NCBI RefSeq assembly: GCF_023277115.1
Contig: NZ_JALQCS010000001.1
Span: 1,172,001-1,236,000 of the forward strand
Direction of reading: 5' to 3'
DNA length: 64,000 nt
Source of the DNA: Acidithiobacillus acidisediminis
Lineage (GTDB): Bacteria; Pseudomonadota; Gammaproteobacteria; Acidithiobacillales; Acidithiobacillaceae
The stretch's first letter is position 1. Each line of letters begins with the position of its first letter. This document shows positions 34,147 through 44,877 of this stretch, piece by piece. Under the pieces are notes generated by a model. It did not search any database. It worked only from the letters and a program-made list of their open reading frames with translations, and was not told the DNA's origin. Position numbers and translations under genes: made by a program.

Positions 34147-35091
34147 ATGTCTACTGCTATTGAGAATGGTCGGGTCGGGTCGCTGGGGCAGGAGAATATC
34201 CCGCACGCGGTAGAACCGGAGATGACCCCCTTCGTACGGGTCATTGGCAAGCTGATTGGGCTGGCCCTATTGGCAGCCATCGTGGCTGGGGTAATTGAAG
34301 GGATGCGCAGCAGCGGCGGCGTGGTTGACGCCCTGGTGCGCGCCCTCTCTACCACCGAGGTCGGTTTTGCCATGGTGCTCATTCTCCTAGGGAGTCTGGT
34401 CGAAGGCTTTGGCTATGGCCTGTCTCTCGGGACCAAATGGCCCTACACGCGGAACATCGTCATTCTGATGTTACGCAGCGATCCCGAGGCTGCGCATCGG
34501 GTGGTCGCCACCTTGGTGGGTTTGCTAGCCTTGGCCTTGGCGATTCTGGCACCGGGCGTGAACACCCTTTCCGGCCTGGGACTCATTGTCGTGACTGCGC
34601 TGTTTGGCATGGGCACGCTCTATGTCCTAGCCGGCAAGGCCCCTTCCCTGGTTCATGGAACCCATGGGCTGCTCGCCTACGGGGTCTTTTTGATTTATCT
34701 CGTCAATCTGGCCTATCCGGGCATGAATTTCTGGACTTATCTCGGTTCCATAGGGGCATTGCATGCGCTTTTACTGGCGGTCTTCCTGGGTGGAATGACC
34801 ACGGGCCAGCGTGGTTTCGGTCAGGCTATTGGCGCGTTTGTGAGTCCGCAGAAGGCCTCGCAGTGGACCGTTGCGGCACATGTTTCTGCGGCACTACTGT
34901 TGGTCGCGACTTTGGGCTGGTATATGCCGGCTTTCCCCGTCGCGTTTTATCTGGCGGTGATCCAGGTCGCCGTTGGCTTCCTGTTGTTCCATTCGGTCAA
35001 TCTCAAGCCCAAGGATCCAGGGATCCTGGTGGCCTTCCATCAAGGCATGGTGCTCTCCATGAGCCTCGCCATCGTCTTGGTCTGGCGTTAA
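34147..35091 (+). CDS. Polytopic membrane protein in the cyo operon, CtaA-like histidines
   Basis: 314-aa protein with 8-9 predicted helices lying between cyoD and cyoE. I do not recognise the family with certainty. Histidines sit in hydrophobic helices in a pattern reminiscent of heme A synthase (CtaA/Cox15): HGTHGLLAYGVF, LHALLLAVFLGG, AAHVSAALLLVAT and VAFHQGMVLSMS. If it binds heme it could modify heme O for this oxidase or assist assembly; the other reading is an unrelated membrane chaperone. GGGAGGG at 34136 precedes ATG 34147. The N-terminal 30 residues are soluble. Confidence 0.6.
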   Translation: MSTAIENGRVGSLGQENIPHAVEPEMTPFVRVIGKLIGLALLAAIVAGVIEGMRSSGGVVDALVRALSTTEVGFAMVLILLGSLVEGFGYGLSLGTKWPYTRNIVILMLRSDPEAAHRVVATLVGLLALALAILAPGVNTLSGLGLIVVTALFGMGTLYVLAGKAPSLVHGTHGLLAYGVFLIYLVNLAYPGMNFWTYLGSIGALHALLLAVFLGGMTTGQRGFGQAIGAFVSPQKASQWTVAAHVSAALLLVATLGWYMPAFPVAFYLAVIQVAVGFLLFHSVNLKPKDPGILVAFHQGMVLSMSLAIVLVWR

Positions 35092-35103
35092 GGAATTACA
35101 GTC

Positions 35104-36045
35104 ATGGCGAAATCTCTCGGTGAGTCCTCCCCCCTTCTATTGCCCAGCCCGGGTTCCGCGCTGCAATTGCTGCGCGATCTTTGGGTCCTGGCCAAGGCGC
35201 GGGTAGTCTCCTTGTTGGTCTTTACCGCCGCGGTGGGAGAACTGCTCGCGCCGGGAGGTATCCAGCACTGGCCGGCGGCCATTGCCGGGCTGGTCGGCAT
35301 CGCCCTCGCCGGTGGCGCTGGCGGGGTCTTGAATCAGATCGTCGAACCCGAACTCGACCAGCACATGCGGCGCACCCATCGGCGTCCCCTGGCGGAAGGT
35401 CGAATTGGTCGCCACGGTGCCATCCTTTATGCCCTGCTTCTGCTGGCCGTGGCGGTGACGGTGTTGTGGATTTGGACCAACCCGCTGACACTGGCCCTTA
35501 CGCTGTTGGGTACGGTCGGCTACGGTGTGGTCTATACCCTCTACCTCAAACCAAGCACTCCGTGGAATATCGTTTGGGGGGGGCTCGCCGGTGCCTTGCC
35601 TCCCCTGATCGGGTGGACGGCAGTCACCGGTTCCATGGCCGCCTTGCCCCTGCTTCTGGTGGCGCTGATCTTTGTCTGGACTCCAGCCCACTTCTGGCCA
35701 CTGGCCATCTACTGCCGTCGTGACTACGCCAAGGCCTGCATCCCCATGCTGCCGGTAACGCACGGTGTGGACCGTACGCGTCGAGAAGTTCTCCTCTACG
35801 CCGTGGCAACCTGGATCGTCAGTCTGGTGCCTGCCTTTCTGAATCACGACTGGATCTATGGCGGTATCGCCTGGATAGCCGGTGCCTGGTTCGTCGGCAT
35901 GGCCCTACGCCTGCGCAAGCTACCCGAAGGGACGGAGATGGATCTGTACGCGCGAAAGATGTTTGCCTTCTCCATCACCTATCTCTTCTTGCTCTTCACC
36001 GCCCTGCTGCTGGGCAAGGTCGTGATGGCGTATGGCCTCCTCTAA
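35104..36045 (+). CDS. cyoE: Protoheme IX farnesyltransferase (heme O synthase)
   Basis: 313-aa UbiA-family prenyltransferase that adds farnesyl to heme B. The first Asp-rich motif NQIVEPELDQHMRRTHRRPL is canonical, with the second motif region PAHFWPLAIYCRRDYAKACIPM. Nine hydrophobic helices are visible. AAGGAATTACAG provides the ribosome-binding site at 35091-35096. Its presence confirms a heme O-using oxidase. Confidence 0.96.
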   Translation: MAKSLGESSPLLLPSPGSALQLLRDLWVLAKARVVSLLVFTAAVGELLAPGGIQHWPAAIAGLVGIALAGGAGGVLNQIVEPELDQHMRRTHRRPLAEGRIGRHGAILYALLLLAVAVTVLWIWTNPLTLALTLLGTVGYGVVYTLYLKPSTPWNIVWGGLAGALPPLIGWTAVTGSMAALPLLLVALIFVWTPAHFWPLAIYCRRDYAKACIPMLPVTHGVDRTRREVLLYAVATWIVSLVPAFLNHDWIYGGIAWIAGAWFVGMALRLRKLPEGTEMDLYARKMFAFSITYLFLLFTALLLGKVVMAYGLL

Positions 36046-37273
36046 AGCCTCCGGTCGGCGTGCCCGCCCTGCGGGCCCGCCAATGACCAGCCGTGAAAAG
36101 AAAGCCGTTTTTGGCTTGAGCTTTATTTATATGACGCGAATGCTCGGGCTATTCATGTTGATGCCCGTGCTTGCCCTCGATGCCCACGCCATGCGCGACA
36201 GCACACCGTTTTTGCTGGGACTGGCAGTAGGAATTTATGGCTTGGCGCAGGCGATGTTACAGTTTCCCTTTGGGAGCGCCTCGGATCGCTTTGGTCGCAA
36301 ACCCGTACTGATTTTCGGTCTTCTGCTCTTTATCCTCGGTTCCGTACTTGGCGCAGTCACGGATAACATCTGGGGTGTGGTGCTGGCCCGTGTGCTGCAA
36401 GGAGCCGGGGCCGTGTCCTCGGTCTTATTGGCCACAGCGGGAGATCTCACCGATGATGCCCATCGCACCAAGGCAATGGCAGCGATTGGCGGGAGTATTT
36501 CCGTTGCCTACGTGCTGGGCATGGCGTTGGGACCAATCATCTATGGCATCGCCGGCCTTGCGGCAGTGTTTTGGGGGGCCGCAGTCCTCGGCGCACTGGC
36601 ATTTCTACCGTTACTGTTGGTGATTCCGCAGATCCCGGAGGGACAGCAGCGGCGCATGGGCTCCTTCCGTGATGCCTTGCGCATATTCGCGCATCCGGCG
36701 GTGCAGGCAGCGAGTGTTGGTATTTTTATCCTGCAAATGGTTCTGGGCGCGAGCTTTGTGGTGCTTTCGCCGGAACTGCTGCGGGCCATGGGGGTGACCC
36801 AGGGTGCCATTTGGGAGGTCTATCTCCCCGTCATGTTCGGCGGCATTGTGGTCATGCTCTACCCTGTTATCTATGCCGAAAAACACAAGCAACATCGGCG
36901 CATGCTCGCTATTAGTGGGGTGACGATTGCCATTGGTGCCCTGCTGATGGGACTCTTTGCAGGTTTTTTTTGGCCAGTTGGCATCGCTGCCATTATCTTT
37001 TTTGGCGGCTATAACATAGCCTCCGCCATCCTGCCCTCCATGATGAGCCGATCTACCGCTCCAGAGCAGCGTGGGGCAGCCAGCGGTGTCTATTCCCTGA
37101 TGCAGTTTCTCGGCATTTTCGCTGGCGGGGTAGTGGGCGGATGGGGTTTGGGCTGGATTGGGGTACAGGGGGTTTTCTATATCCTGGCAGTGGTTGGAAT
37201 CGCCCTGGCTCTCCAAAGCACGATGGCTGGGGGTGCAGTAGGAAAATTGCTGGCGGCGGAAGAACGTTCCTGA
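36032..37273 (+). CDS. MFS transporter (YajR/drug-efflux-like)
   Basis: 413-aa major facilitator protein with about 12 helices. The family motif between helices 2 and 3 is present (GSASDRFGRKPVL), and GAGAVSSVLLATAGDLT is the helix-4/5 motif. The start at ATG 36032 overlaps cyoE by 14 nt and has no clear ribosome-binding site; ATG 36083 is an alternative that skips a basic, Pro-rich leader. The substrate is not readable. It seems co-transcribed with the cyo genes. The soluble C-terminal domain of YajR is absent. Confidence 0.88.
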   Translation: MASSKASGRRARPAGPPMTSREKKAVFGLSFIYMTRMLGLFMLMPVLALDAHAMRDSTPFLLGLAVGIYGLAQAMLQFPFGSASDRFGRKPVLIFGLLLFILGSVLGAVTDNIWGVVLARVLQGAGAVSSVLLATAGDLTDDAHRTKAMAAIGGSISVAYVLGMALGPIIYGIAGLAAVFWGAAVLGALAFLPLLLVIPQIPEGQQRRMGSFRDALRIFAHPAVQAASVGIFILQMVLGASFVVLSPELLRAMGVTQGAIWEVYLPVMFGGIVVMLYPVIYAEKHKQHRRMLAISGVTIAIGALLMGLFAGFFWPVGIAAIIFFGGYNIASAILPSMMSRSTAPEQRGAASGVYSLMQFLGIFAGGVVGGWGLGWIGVQGVFYILAVVGIALALQSTMAGGAVGKLLAAEERS

Positions 37274-37276
37274 GCG

Positions 37277-38116
37277 TTACAGGCCACCATTGCCCACAAT
37301 CAGTGCAAAGATGCCAAAGAGAATACAGTAGATTCCGAAAGGCCGTAGTGCCTTGATTTCGTGTTGATGAAAATAGCGCATCAGGAACCAAACGGAAAAC
37401 CAGGCAAAGATGGCGGAGATGACGCCGGCGATGATAATGACGCCCAAAAGTCCATGCTGCAGATGTTGATGCACCAATTTAGGAACTTCGAGTAGGCCAG
37501 CAGCGCCGATGATTGGGGTTGCCAGCAAGAAGGAAAAGCGCGCTGAATTGGCGTAGTCGAGCCCTACGCCAATACCGGCAACGAGGGTTGCGCCAGAGCG
37601 GGAAAAGCCAGGAATCAGCGCCAAAGATTGTGCGAAACCGATGACCAAGGCGCGCTGCCAGCTCAGTTTTTCGAGGTTGTGGCTCGGTTCCCGGGCACGC
37701 AGACGATCCCCCCAGATGAGCAGAATGCCATTGACCATCAGGGCCACGGCAGCAAAGCTGAAGCCACCGAAGAGGTCCTTGATTCGATGCGCAAGGGCAA
37801 GACCCAGGAGTCCAGCGGGAATGCTTGCCAGTACCAGGAGCCAGAGCAGCCTAGTCTCAGCGCTGCGTGGCCGTCCCCGATCGCGCAGAAAGGCACCAAG
37901 CAGTGAAACCCAGTCGCGCCAAAAAAAGCTGAGTAATGCCGCCAACGTACCGAGGTGTAAGACAACGATAAAGGGCAAAAACCAGGAGGCATCGCGATTG
38001 ATGGGCCAGCGGAAGATGGCCGGCACGAGAATGCTATGCCCGAGACTGGAGATCGGGAAAAGCTCGGTAACGCCTTGCAACGCCGCAAGGAAAAACAGAT
38101 AAAAATGATGGACCAT
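37277..38116 (-). CDS. uppP: Undecaprenyl-diphosphatase (UppP/BacA)
   Basis: 279-aa membrane phosphatase that recycles the cell-wall lipid carrier. The two conserved blocks are LQGVTELFPISSLGHSIL (first, with the Glu) and ALIPGFSRSGATLVAG (second, with Arg-Ser-Gly). It has about eight helices. It runs 9 nt after greA in the greA-carB-carA strand direction and converges with the MFS gene 4 nt away. SSLGH replaces the more usual SSSGH. Confidence 0.95.
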   Translation of the reverse strand: MVHHFYLFFLAALQGVTELFPISSLGHSILVPAIFRWPINRDASWFLPFIVVLHLGTLAALLSFFWRDWVSLLGAFLRDRGRPRSAETRLLWLLVLASIPAGLLGLALAHRIKDLFGGFSFAAVALMVNGILLIWGDRLRAREPSHNLEKLSWQRALVIGFAQSLALIPGFSRSGATLVAGIGVGLDYANSARFSFLLATPIIGAAGLLEVPKLVHQHLQHGLLGVIIIAGVISAIFAWFSVWFLMRYFHQHEIKALRPFGIYCILFGIFALIVGNGGL

Positions 38117-38125
38117 GGATGCGGC

Positions 38126-38602
38126 TCAGAGATAGCGAACGCTGAGAATGCTATATTCTCTGGTTCCGCCGGGGGCGTTGACTTCGATGCTGTCGCCTTC
38201 GTGTTTACCGATCAGGGCACGGGCGACAGGAGAGCTGATGGAGATCTTGTTTTCCTTGATGTCCGCCTCCGCATCACCGACGATCTGATAGGTAATGGCC
38301 TGCCCTTCCTCATCCTCGAGCTCTACCGTGGCCCCAAAGACGATGCGATCGCCAGCATTGAGAGACTTGGGATCAATGATTTGCGCGCGCGCGATGAAGT
38401 CCTCGATCTCCCGAATCCGTCCCTCGATAAAACCCTGTTGTTCCTTCGCCGCGTCATATTCGGCGTTTTCGGAGAGGTCGCCCTTGGCCCTTGCTTCGGC
38501 AATGGCCTCGATCACCGCAGGACGATCTTTGCTTTTGAGGCGTTGTAACTCTTCACGCAAACGTTGGGCGCCGACGACGGTCATCGGGATTTTATCACTC
38601 AT
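38126..38602 (-). CDS. greA: Transcription elongation factor GreA
   Basis: 158-aa factor that stimulates cleavage in backtracked RNA polymerase. N-terminal coiled coil: [32 protein letters not shown] followed by [15 protein letters not shown], including the acidic tip residues ([12 protein letters not shown]). The C-terminal FKBP-like domain ends [18 protein letters not shown]. Its ATG overlaps the carB TAA by one base (TAATG), so carA-carB-greA-uppP form one operon. Confidence 0.97.
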   Translation of the reverse strand: MSDKIPMTVVGAQRLREELQRLKSKDRPAVIEAIAEARAKGDLSENAEYDAAKEQQGFIEGRIREIEDFIARAQIIDPKSLNAGDRIVFGATVELEDEEGQAITYQIVGDAEADIKENKISISSPVARALIGKHEGDSIEVNAPGGTREYSILSVRYL

Positions 38603-41600
38603 TACACTGATCTCCGGGAAGGGGACTGGCTAGCCAGATCCTGCAAACAAACAACGCTACGTTCTTGGCTCAGCAGTACACTCAGAGCCGCGGCACCCGC
38701 CGTGGCGCCGGCCAAGGTGGTGTAGTAGGTGAGCCCCATCTGCAGGGCGGCACGACGGATGCTGAAGGAGTCGCGCACCGACTGCCGCTCATCGACGGTA
38801 TTGATGATGATCTGTACTTTGCCATTCTTGATGGCATCGACGATGTGGGGGCGGCCTTCCGTCACCTTGTTGACTGCCGCGACCTCCAGGCCGGCTTGCT
38901 CGAGGTACTTGGCAGTGCCGCGCGTGGCGATCAAGGTAAAGCCCAGGCGATGCAGCTCTCGTGCTACGGTGATGATGCCTTCCTTGTCCGCATCGCGCAC
39001 GCTCAAAAAGACCGTGCCTTGGCGCGGAAGGTGCTCCCCTGCAGCAATCTGTGCCTTGAGGAAGGCCTCGCCAAAACTGCTGCCGATGCCCATGACCTCG
39101 CCAGTGGATTTCATCTCTGGACCCAACAGCACATCAACACCGGGAAATTTGAGGAAAGGAAAGACCGCTTCCTTGACGCTGAAGTGCTGACCCAAGGTGA
39201 TTTCTTCCACGCCCTGTTCTGCCAGGGTTTTGCCCGCCATGCAGCGCGCGGCAATCTTCGCCAACGGAATGCCCGCCGCCTTGGAGACGAAGGGCACCGT
39301 GCGAGACGCACGCGGGTTCACTTCCAGTACAAAAATATCTGCTCCCTGGACAGCGAATTGGCAGTTCATCAGACCCACTACGCCGAGCGCCTTGCCCAAT
39401 GCCTCGGTTTGCTGCCGCAGTCGGGTCTGTATCTCCATGGGTAGGGAGTAGGGGGGTAAGCAGCAGGCAGAGTCACCACTATGGACGCCGGCTTGCTCAA
39501 TGTGCTCCATGATGCCCGCAACGAGCACGCGCTGCCCATCGGCCACGGCGTCGATATCCACTTCCAAGGCATTGTTCAGGAAACGATCGAGCAGCACCGG
39601 CTGATCCTCGGAAACGCGCACGGCTTCCTGCATGTAGCGCTCCAGATCATCCTCAGCATAGACGATCCGCATGGCGCGGCCACCGAGTACGTAGGAGGGA
39701 CGCACGACCAGCGGATAACCCAGGGCGCGGGCGTGTTGCAGGGCCTCGCTGCCACTCCGGGCAATGGCGTTTTCTGGCTGGCGCAGTTGCAGGCGCTGCA
39801 ACAACTGCTGAAAGCGTTCTCGGTCCTCGGCCAGATCGATGGAGTCGGGGCTGGTACCAATGATCGGCACCCCCGCCGCAGCGAGGTCGTTGGCGAGCTT
39901 GAGTGGGGTTTGGCCCCCAAACTGGACGATGACCCCCTCGGGACGCTCGACGTGGATGATTTCCAGCACATCCTCCAAGGTGAGCGGCTCGAAATAGAGT
40001 CGATCGGAGGTGTCATAGTCCGTCGATACCGTTTCCGGATTGCAGTTGACCATGATGCTTTCGTAGCCATCCTCACGCATGGCCATAGCCGCATGCACAC
40101 AACAATAATCGAACTCGATCCCTTGGCCGATGCGGTTGGGTCCACCCCCAAGAATCACGATTTTCTTGCGGGTGCTGGGCTTCGCCTCGCACTCGTCTTC
40201 ATAGGTAGAGTAGAGGTAGGGGGTAGGCGAGTGAAACTCTGCTGCACAGGTGTCCACCCGCTTGTATACGGGGCGGATGCCGAGTTTCTGGCGATGCTCT
40301 CGTAGCGCCGACTCGCGGCAGCCAAGCAGTTGCGCCAGGCGTCGATCGGAGAAGCCCAGGCGCTTGAGGCGACGTAGCGTGAGTTTGTCGAGACTGGCGA
40401 GGGCGAGGCCACGCAAGCCATTTTCGGTTTCCACCAGCTCGGCAATCTGTTCGAGAAACCAGGGATCGATCTGGGTCAATTCCTGTACCTGGGCGAGGCT
40501 CCAACCGCGGCGGAACGCATCGGCAACTTGCCAGAGGCGCTCGGGGCCAGGGTTGCGCAAGGCCTGCTCCATCTGCGCCGCATCCAGGTCCTTACTGCTG
40601 TCCAGCTCATTCAGGCCATCCATCCCCGTTTCCAGCCCGCGCAGGGCTTTCTGCAGGGACTCTTGGAAGCTGCGGCCCATAGCCATGACCTCACCCACCG
40701 ATTTCATCTGGGTAGTGAGATGGGCGTCGGCATCGGGAAATTTCTCGAAGGCAAAGCGGGGAATCTTCGTCACCACATAGTCGATGCTGGGTTCGAAGCT
40801 GGCAGGTGTTGCCTGGGTGATGTCGTTGCGCAGTTCATCGAGGGTGTAGCCCAGCGCCAGTTTGGCCGCTACCTTGGCGATGGGAAAACCCGTCGCCTTG
40901 GAGGCCAGCGCGGAGGAACGGGACACCCGTGGATTCATTTCGATGACCAGTTGCCGCCCGTTGCGCGGGTTGACGGCAAACTGCACATTCGAGCCCCCGG
41001 TGTCGACGCCGATGCGCCGCAACACGGCAATGGAAGCGTCGCGCATGACCTGATATTCGCGATCCGTCAGGGTCTGAGCCGGTGCCACGGTGATGGAGTC
41101 ACCGGTATGAACCCCCATGGGATCCAGGTTTTCGATCGAGCAGATGATGATGCAGTTGTCGGCACGGTCACGCACCACTTCCATCTCGAACTCTTTCCAG
41201 CCGATCACCGACTCTTCGATCAAGACTTCGTGGGTGGGGCTGGCATCCAGCCCGCGGGTGACGATTTCTTCAAACTCTTCGCGATTATAGGCGACGCCTC
41301 CACCGGTGCCGCCGAGGGTGAAAGAGGGGCGAATGATCACTGGGTAGCCAATGTTTTCAGCAATTTCCCGCGCCTCGTCGAGGTGGTGGGCAAAGGCGGA
41401 GCGCGCGACCTCCAGGCCAATCTCTTCCATGGCCTTTTTGAACAGACCGCGATCTTCGGCCTCGCGGATGGCGGCGATACTGGCGCCAATCAGCTGCACG
41501 CCGAAACGATCGAGCACCCCTTCACGATGCAAGTCCAACGCGCAGTTCAGGGCAGTCTGGCCTCCCATGGTGGGGAGGATGGCGTCGGGTCGTTCCCGTT

Positions 41601-41835
41601 CGATGATGCGGGCAACGGTCTCCCATTCCACCGGCTCGATGTAGACCGCATCTGCAGTCTGTGGATCGGTCATGATGGTGGCGGGATTCGAGTTGACCAG
41701 GATGACCCGGCACCCTTCCTCGCGCAGGGCCTTGCATGCCTGCACACCGGAATAATCGAACTCGCAGGCCTGGCCAATGACAATGGGGCCGGCACCGATG
41801 ATCAGCACACTCCGTAGATCTTCACGCCGAGGCAT
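38602..41835 (-). CDS. carB: Carbamoyl-phosphate synthase large subunit
   Basis: 1077-aa tandem ATP-grasp enzyme that makes carbamoyl phosphate for arginine and pyrimidines. Both halves show [20 protein letters not shown] and [20 protein letters not shown], with ATP-grasp blocks [20 protein letters not shown] and [15 protein letters not shown], and an allosteric C-terminal domain ([19 protein letters not shown]). ATG 41835 is preceded by the strong GGAGGGAAACCC; the frame to 42039 overlaps carA and is ignored. It overlaps carA by 14 nt. Confidence 0.98.
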   Translation of the reverse strand: MPRREDLRSVLIIGAGPIVIGQACEFDYSGVQACKALREEGCRVILVNSNPATIMTDPQTADAVYIEPVEWETVARIIERERPDAILPTMGGQTALNCALDLHREGVLDRFGVQLIGASIAAIREAEDRGLFKKAMEEIGLEVARSAFAHHLDEAREIAENIGYPVIIRPSFTLGGTGGGVAYNREEFEEIVTRGLDASPTHEVLIEESVIGWKEFEMEVVRDRADNCIIICSIENLDPMGVHTGDSITVAPAQTLTDREYQVMRDASIAVLRRIGVDTGGSNVQFAVNPRNGRQLVIEMNPRVSRSSALASKATGFPIAKVAAKLALGYTLDELRNDITQATPASFEPSIDYVVTKIPRFAFEKFPDADAHLTTQMKSVGEVMAMGRSFQESLQKALRGLETGMDGLNELDSSKDLDAAQMEQALRNPGPERLWQVADAFRRGWSLAQVQELTQIDPWFLEQIAELVETENGLRGLALASLDKLTLRRLKRLGFSDRRLAQLLGCRESALREHRQKLGIRPVYKRVDTCAAEFHSPTPYLYSTYEDECEAKPSTRKKIVILGGGPNRIGQGIEFDYCCVHAAMAMREDGYESIMVNCNPETVSTDYDTSDRLYFEPLTLEDVLEIIHVERPEGVIVQFGGQTPLKLANDLAAAGVPIIGTSPDSIDLAEDRERFQQLLQRLQLRQPENAIARSGSEALQHARALGYPLVVRPSYVLGGRAMRIVYAEDDLERYMQEAVRVSEDQPVLLDRFLNNALEVDIDAVADGQRVLVAGIMEHIEQAGVHSGDSACCLPPYSLPMEIQTRLRQQTEALGKALGVVGLMNCQFAVQGADIFVLEVNPRASRTVPFVSKAAGIPLAKIAARCMAGKTLAEQGVEEITLGQHFSVKEAVFPFLKFPGVDVLLGPEMKSTGEVMGIGSSFGEAFLKAQIAAGEHLPRQGTVFLSVRDADKEGIITVARELHRLGFTLIATRGTAKYLEQAGLEVAAVNKVTEGRPHIVDAIKNGKVQIIINTVDERQSVRDSFSIRRAALQMGLTYYTTLAGATAGAAALSVLLSQERSVVCLQDLASQSPSRRSV

Positions 41836-42967
41836 GGGTTTCCCTCCTGGCGAAATGGGCAACGAACTCATCAAATATGACACTGGCGTCATGTGGACCC
41901 GGCCCGGCTTCCGGATGTCCCTGAAAAGAGAATGCCGGAAGCTGGCGATGGCGCATCCCCTGCAAACTGCCGTCGAAGAGAGATACATGGGTGACTTCGA
42001 CACTGTCTGGCAGACTCTCTGCACGAACGGCAAAACCATGATTCTGACTGGTGATCAGTACGCGACCACTGCGCAGATCTCGTACCGGATGATTGGCGCC
42101 GTGGTGACCAAACTTCATTTTTTGCGTCTCGCCACCGAGGGCAAGTCCGAGTAGTTGATGGCCGAGGCAGAGCCCAAAGGTGGGCATCCCCGACTCGACC
42201 ACCGTACGCAGGGTATCTTGTGCCTGCGTCAAGGCGGCGGGATCGCCGGGGCCATTGCTGAACAATACACCATCGGCATCCAGCGCCAGGATTTCGGCTG
42301 CGCTGCTGTTCGGCGGCAACACGGTGACGCGGCAGCCCCGATCGGCCAGGAGGCGCAGGATGTTGCGCTTGGCACCAAAATCCATGACCAGCACATGATG
42401 CTTCTTCTCTGTTGCTGGCTCTTGGCTGATGTAGCCGTGCTCGGGGGCTGGGCTGCCTTGTCGCCATTCCTGTTGCTGACCGTCGGTCACCTCGGCGATG
42501 AGATCGGCGCCCTCCAAGCCGGGAAAGGCGCGAGCCGCGGCCAGCACAGTGTCGACGCAGATGGATGTACCGACCGCAAGGGCGCCATTCTGTGCGCCAT
42601 GTTCGCGCAAGTGCCGCGTGAGGGCTCGGGTGTCGAATTCCGCCATGCCGGGTATGCCATGCCGTTGTAGATAGTCGTTGAGGTCTTCCTGGGCGCGCCA
42701 ACAGCTGGCAGCCCGGGGTAGAGTGCGTACGAGCAGCCCGGCGCAGAATATTTCTCGCCCCTCCGCATCTTCTGCATTGACGCCAACATTGCCGATATGG
42801 GGATAGGTCAGGGTAACGATCTGCCCGCGGTAGGAGGGATCGGTCAAGATTTCCTGGTATCCCGACATTGCCGTGTTGAAGCAAACCTCACCCGCCCGTA
42901 AGCCGGCGGCGCCAAAGCCTGCACCATGAAAGATACGGCCATCGGCCAATGCCAGGACTGCGTCCAA
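41822..42967 (-). CDS. carA: Carbamoyl-phosphate synthase small (glutaminase) subunit
   Basis: 381-aa subunit that channels ammonia from glutamine. The CarA-specific N domain ([16 protein letters not shown]) precedes a class I GATase with nucleophile Cys in [17 protein letters not shown] and His-x-Glu in [11 protein letters not shown]. No ATG fits: TTG 42967, 5 nt after GAGGTGG, gives the normal N terminus ([10 protein letters not shown]). The frame upstream to 43027 overlaps the leader hairpin. A TTG start would lower translation of this first gene. Confidence 0.95.
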   Translation of the reverse strand: MDAVLALADGRIFHGAGFGAAGLRAGEVCFNTAMSGYQEILTDPSYRGQIVTLTYPHIGNVGVNAEDAEGREIFCAGLLVRTLPRAASCWRAQEDLNDYLQRHGIPGMAEFDTRALTRHLREHGAQNGALAVGTSICVDTVLAAARAFPGLEGADLIAEVTDGQQQEWRQGSPAPEHGYISQEPATEKKHHVLVMDFGAKRNILRLLADRGCRVTVLPPNSSAAEILALDADGVLFSNGPGDPAALTQAQDTLRTVVESGMPTFGLCLGHQLLGLALGGETQKMKFGHHGANHPVRDLRSGRVLITSQNHGFAVRAESLPDSVEVTHVSLFDGSLQGMRHRQLPAFSFQGHPEAGPGPHDASVIFDEFVAHFARRETHASA

Positions 42968-42998
42968 AATCCACCTCGAAATTGCCAGAGAGAAGATG

Positions 42999-43027
42999 CA
43001 AAAAATGGGAGGGCAGAGGCCTCCCAT
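42999..43027 (-). terminator. Leader hairpin plus U-run in front of carA (possible attenuator)
   Basis: On the minus strand ATGGGAGG and CCTCCCAT (43027-43005) form an 8-bp stem with a 7-nt loop, followed by a run of six T. It lies only about 5 nt after the predicted transcript start and 32 nt before the carA TTG. Confidence 0.55.
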
Positions 43028-43038
43028 CTACTTTTTCT

Positions 43039-43068
43039 ATTCTAGATAACCCGGCATAATCGGGTCAA
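43039..43068 (-). promoter_or_regulatory. Sigma-70 promoter of carAB-greA-uppP
   Basis: TTGACC (43068-43063), an 18-nt spacer, and TAGAAT (43044-43039) on the minus strand. Predicted start is near 43032. Confidence 0.65.
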
Positions 43069-43106
43069 ACGCAGCGAGTTCCGATCCATCCAAGGCGACT
43101 ATGCGA

Positions 43107-43115
43107 TGATATACT
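43107..43115 (+). promoter_or_regulatory. Extended -10 promoter of the yceD-fab run
   Basis: TGATATACT fits an extended -10 (TGnTATACT), with no good -35 at 17 nt. The predicted start near 43122 is about 30 nt upstream of yceD ATG 43153. Confidence 0.5.
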
Positions 43116-43152
43116 TTACTCTCGCCGCCGGGCTCGGTAATATGCCGCCCTC

Positions 43153-43662
43153 ATGACTGCGGCGCGCGCTTCCACCTTATTGATTTCCCGAGTGTCTACC
43201 ACGGGAGAGCGATTGCATGGAGAGCCGGATTTTGGCGCCTGGCTGCGCTTGCAGCAGGCCGTGCAGCGGCTGGATTCGGTAACGGTCGATCTGCAATTGG
43301 AACGCCGCGGGCGGGTCGTGCTCGCAGATGGAGTACTGCGTATTCGGGGACTCTTGCGCTGTGAGCGCTGTCTGGGTGCCATGCCCTGGGAGCTTCGGCA
43401 AGACATCCAGGTGGGGATCGCCGAAGTGGAAGCGACCTTGGCAGCCGTAGATGCGCAGCGGGAAGTGGTGCTGGCGCCGGGAGGTACCCTGGCCCTGCAG
43501 GAATGGTTGGAAGAAGAGGCGCTGTTGGCACTGCCGCTCCTGCCGCGTTGTGCGGAGTGGACCTCCGGCGCTTGCCCGGTTTCGGGGGTCGAGGTGCCGA
43601 GCCTCGATACAAGTCCGTATTTGTTGATGGAGAAGCGAGATCATGGCAGTTCCCCAGAGTAA
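43153..43662 (+). CDS. yceD: YceD/DUF177 family protein
   Basis: 169-aa protein whose gene almost always precedes rpmF. Family features: [15 protein letters not shown] and the metal-like [15 protein letters not shown] near residue 74. It is linked to 23S rRNA processing in bacteria and plants. It overlaps rpmF by 20 nt, and the C-terminal portion ends in a Cys-containing block ([15 protein letters not shown]). Cytosolic. Confidence 0.9.
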   Translation: MTAARASTLLISRVSTTGERLHGEPDFGAWLRLQQAVQRLDSVTVDLQLERRGRVVLADGVLRIRGLLRCERCLGAMPWELRQDIQVGIAEVEATLAAVDAQREVVLAPGGTLALQEWLEEEALLALPLLPRCAEWTSGACPVSGVEVPSLDTSPYLLMEKRDHGSSPE

Positions 43663-43828
43663 AACATCCAAATCTAAGCGCGACATGCGTCGGGCCCACG
43701 ATTTTCTGACAGCGACCAACCGGTCGACCTGTGATCATTGCGGAGCGAGCAAGCTGCCGCATCACGTCTGTCCGGAGTGCGGCTACTACAAGGGCCGCGA
43801 AATGGTACGGAAGTCCGTCGACGCCTGA
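43643..43828 (+). CDS. rpmF: 50S ribosomal protein L32
   Basis: 61-aa protein with the standard start [20 protein letters not shown]. It keeps the zinc-ribbon CDHCG and [11 protein letters not shown], so it is the zinc-binding C+ form. Nested between yceD (20-nt overlap) and plsX. Confidence 0.97.
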   Translation: MAVPQSKTSKSKRDMRRAHDFLTATNRSTCDHCGASKLPHHVCPECGYYKGREMVRKSVDA

Positions 43829-43851
43829 AGCGCTTTCCGGACGCCAACAAG

Positions 43852-44877
43852 TTGCCGCAGATTGCCGTCGATGCCATGAGTGGCGACTCAGGACCGCGCA
43901 CGGTCCTGCGTGCCCTCGTTGGCCTCATCAAGGACTATCCCGATGTGCAGTTCCGCCTCGTTGGTGACGAGGCCGTTCTGCGTTCGGAGCTGCAGCGCAG
44001 CCGTTTGAAAGGATCCGCACAGATCCAGATCCAGCACGCCAGTCAGGTGGTGGCGATGGACGAGGCGCCCTCGCAGGCGCTGCGCGGCAAGCGCGATTCC
44101 TCCATGCACGTGGCCATCGGTCTGTTGCGGGATGGTCACGTGGACGCCGTGGTCAGCGCTGGCAATACCGGCGCGCTAATGGCCATGGGCAAGGTCTTCC
44201 TGCGCACCATCCCGGGGATCGATCGGCCGGCTATTGCGGCCTTTCTACCTACCCAGCACGGTCGGGTCCTGGTCCTGGATTTGGGCGCAAATGTAGATTG
44301 TCACCCGGAACATCTCCTCCAGTTTGCCGTCATGGGCGCGATCCTTTTTGCCCAGGTGACGGGCACGGCTAAGCCGCGGGTGGGTCTGCTCAATATTGGC
44401 TCTGAGGAAATCAAGGGCAACGAACTGGTGAAGGCGGCCAACGTTCTGCTGCGCCAGAGTCACCTGAATTTTGTCGGTAACGTCGAGGGCTCGCAGGTAT
44501 ACCAAGGCGGCTGTGACGTGCTGGTCTGTGATGGCTTTGTTGGCAATGTCTTTCTCAAGACCTCCGAGGGCTTGGCGGCAATGGTGCGCCAGGAACTGCG
44601 CGCCAGCTACACGCGCAGCACCTACGGGCGTCTGGCCTATCTCATCAATCGTCCTATTTTGCAGCAGCTCCGCCGTCGCCTCGATTCACGGCAGTATAAT
44701 GGTGCCACCCTGCTCGGTCTCAACGGGATCATCATCAAAAGTCACGGCAACGCCGATCGCTTGGCTTTCGCTCGCGCTGTGGAAGTAGCCATTGCCGAGG
44801 CACGCCATCGCCTTACCTTGGAGATTGCTAAGGTAGTGCAAGACGATCTGGCCCAAGTGATTCGCAACAGCGCCTGA
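43852..44877 (+). CDS. plsX: Phosphate acyltransferase PlsX
   Basis: 341-aa enzyme making acyl-phosphate from acyl-ACP for phospholipid synthesis. The start is [15 protein letters not shown], where most homologues have DAMGGD. Further blocks: [12 protein letters not shown] and [15 protein letters not shown] and [16 protein letters not shown]. No ATG fits; TTG 43852 gives the family N terminus but has a poor ribosome-binding site, and an upstream non-ATG codon cannot be excluded. Its last base overlaps fabH (TGATG). Confidence 0.9.
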   Translation: MPQIAVDAMSGDSGPRTVLRALVGLIKDYPDVQFRLVGDEAVLRSELQRSRLKGSAQIQIQHASQVVAMDEAPSQALRGKRDSSMHVAIGLLRDGHVDAVVSAGNTGALMAMGKVFLRTIPGIDRPAIAAFLPTQHGRVLVLDLGANVDCHPEHLLQFAVMGAILFAQVTGTAKPRVGLLNIGSEEIKGNELVKAANVLLRQSHLNFVGNVEGSQVYQGGCDVLVCDGFVGNVFLKTSEGLAAMVRQELRASYTRSTYGRLAYLINRPILQQLRRRLDSRQYNGATLLGLNGIIIKSHGNADRLAFARAVEVAIAEARHRLTLEIAKVVQDDLAQVIRNSA

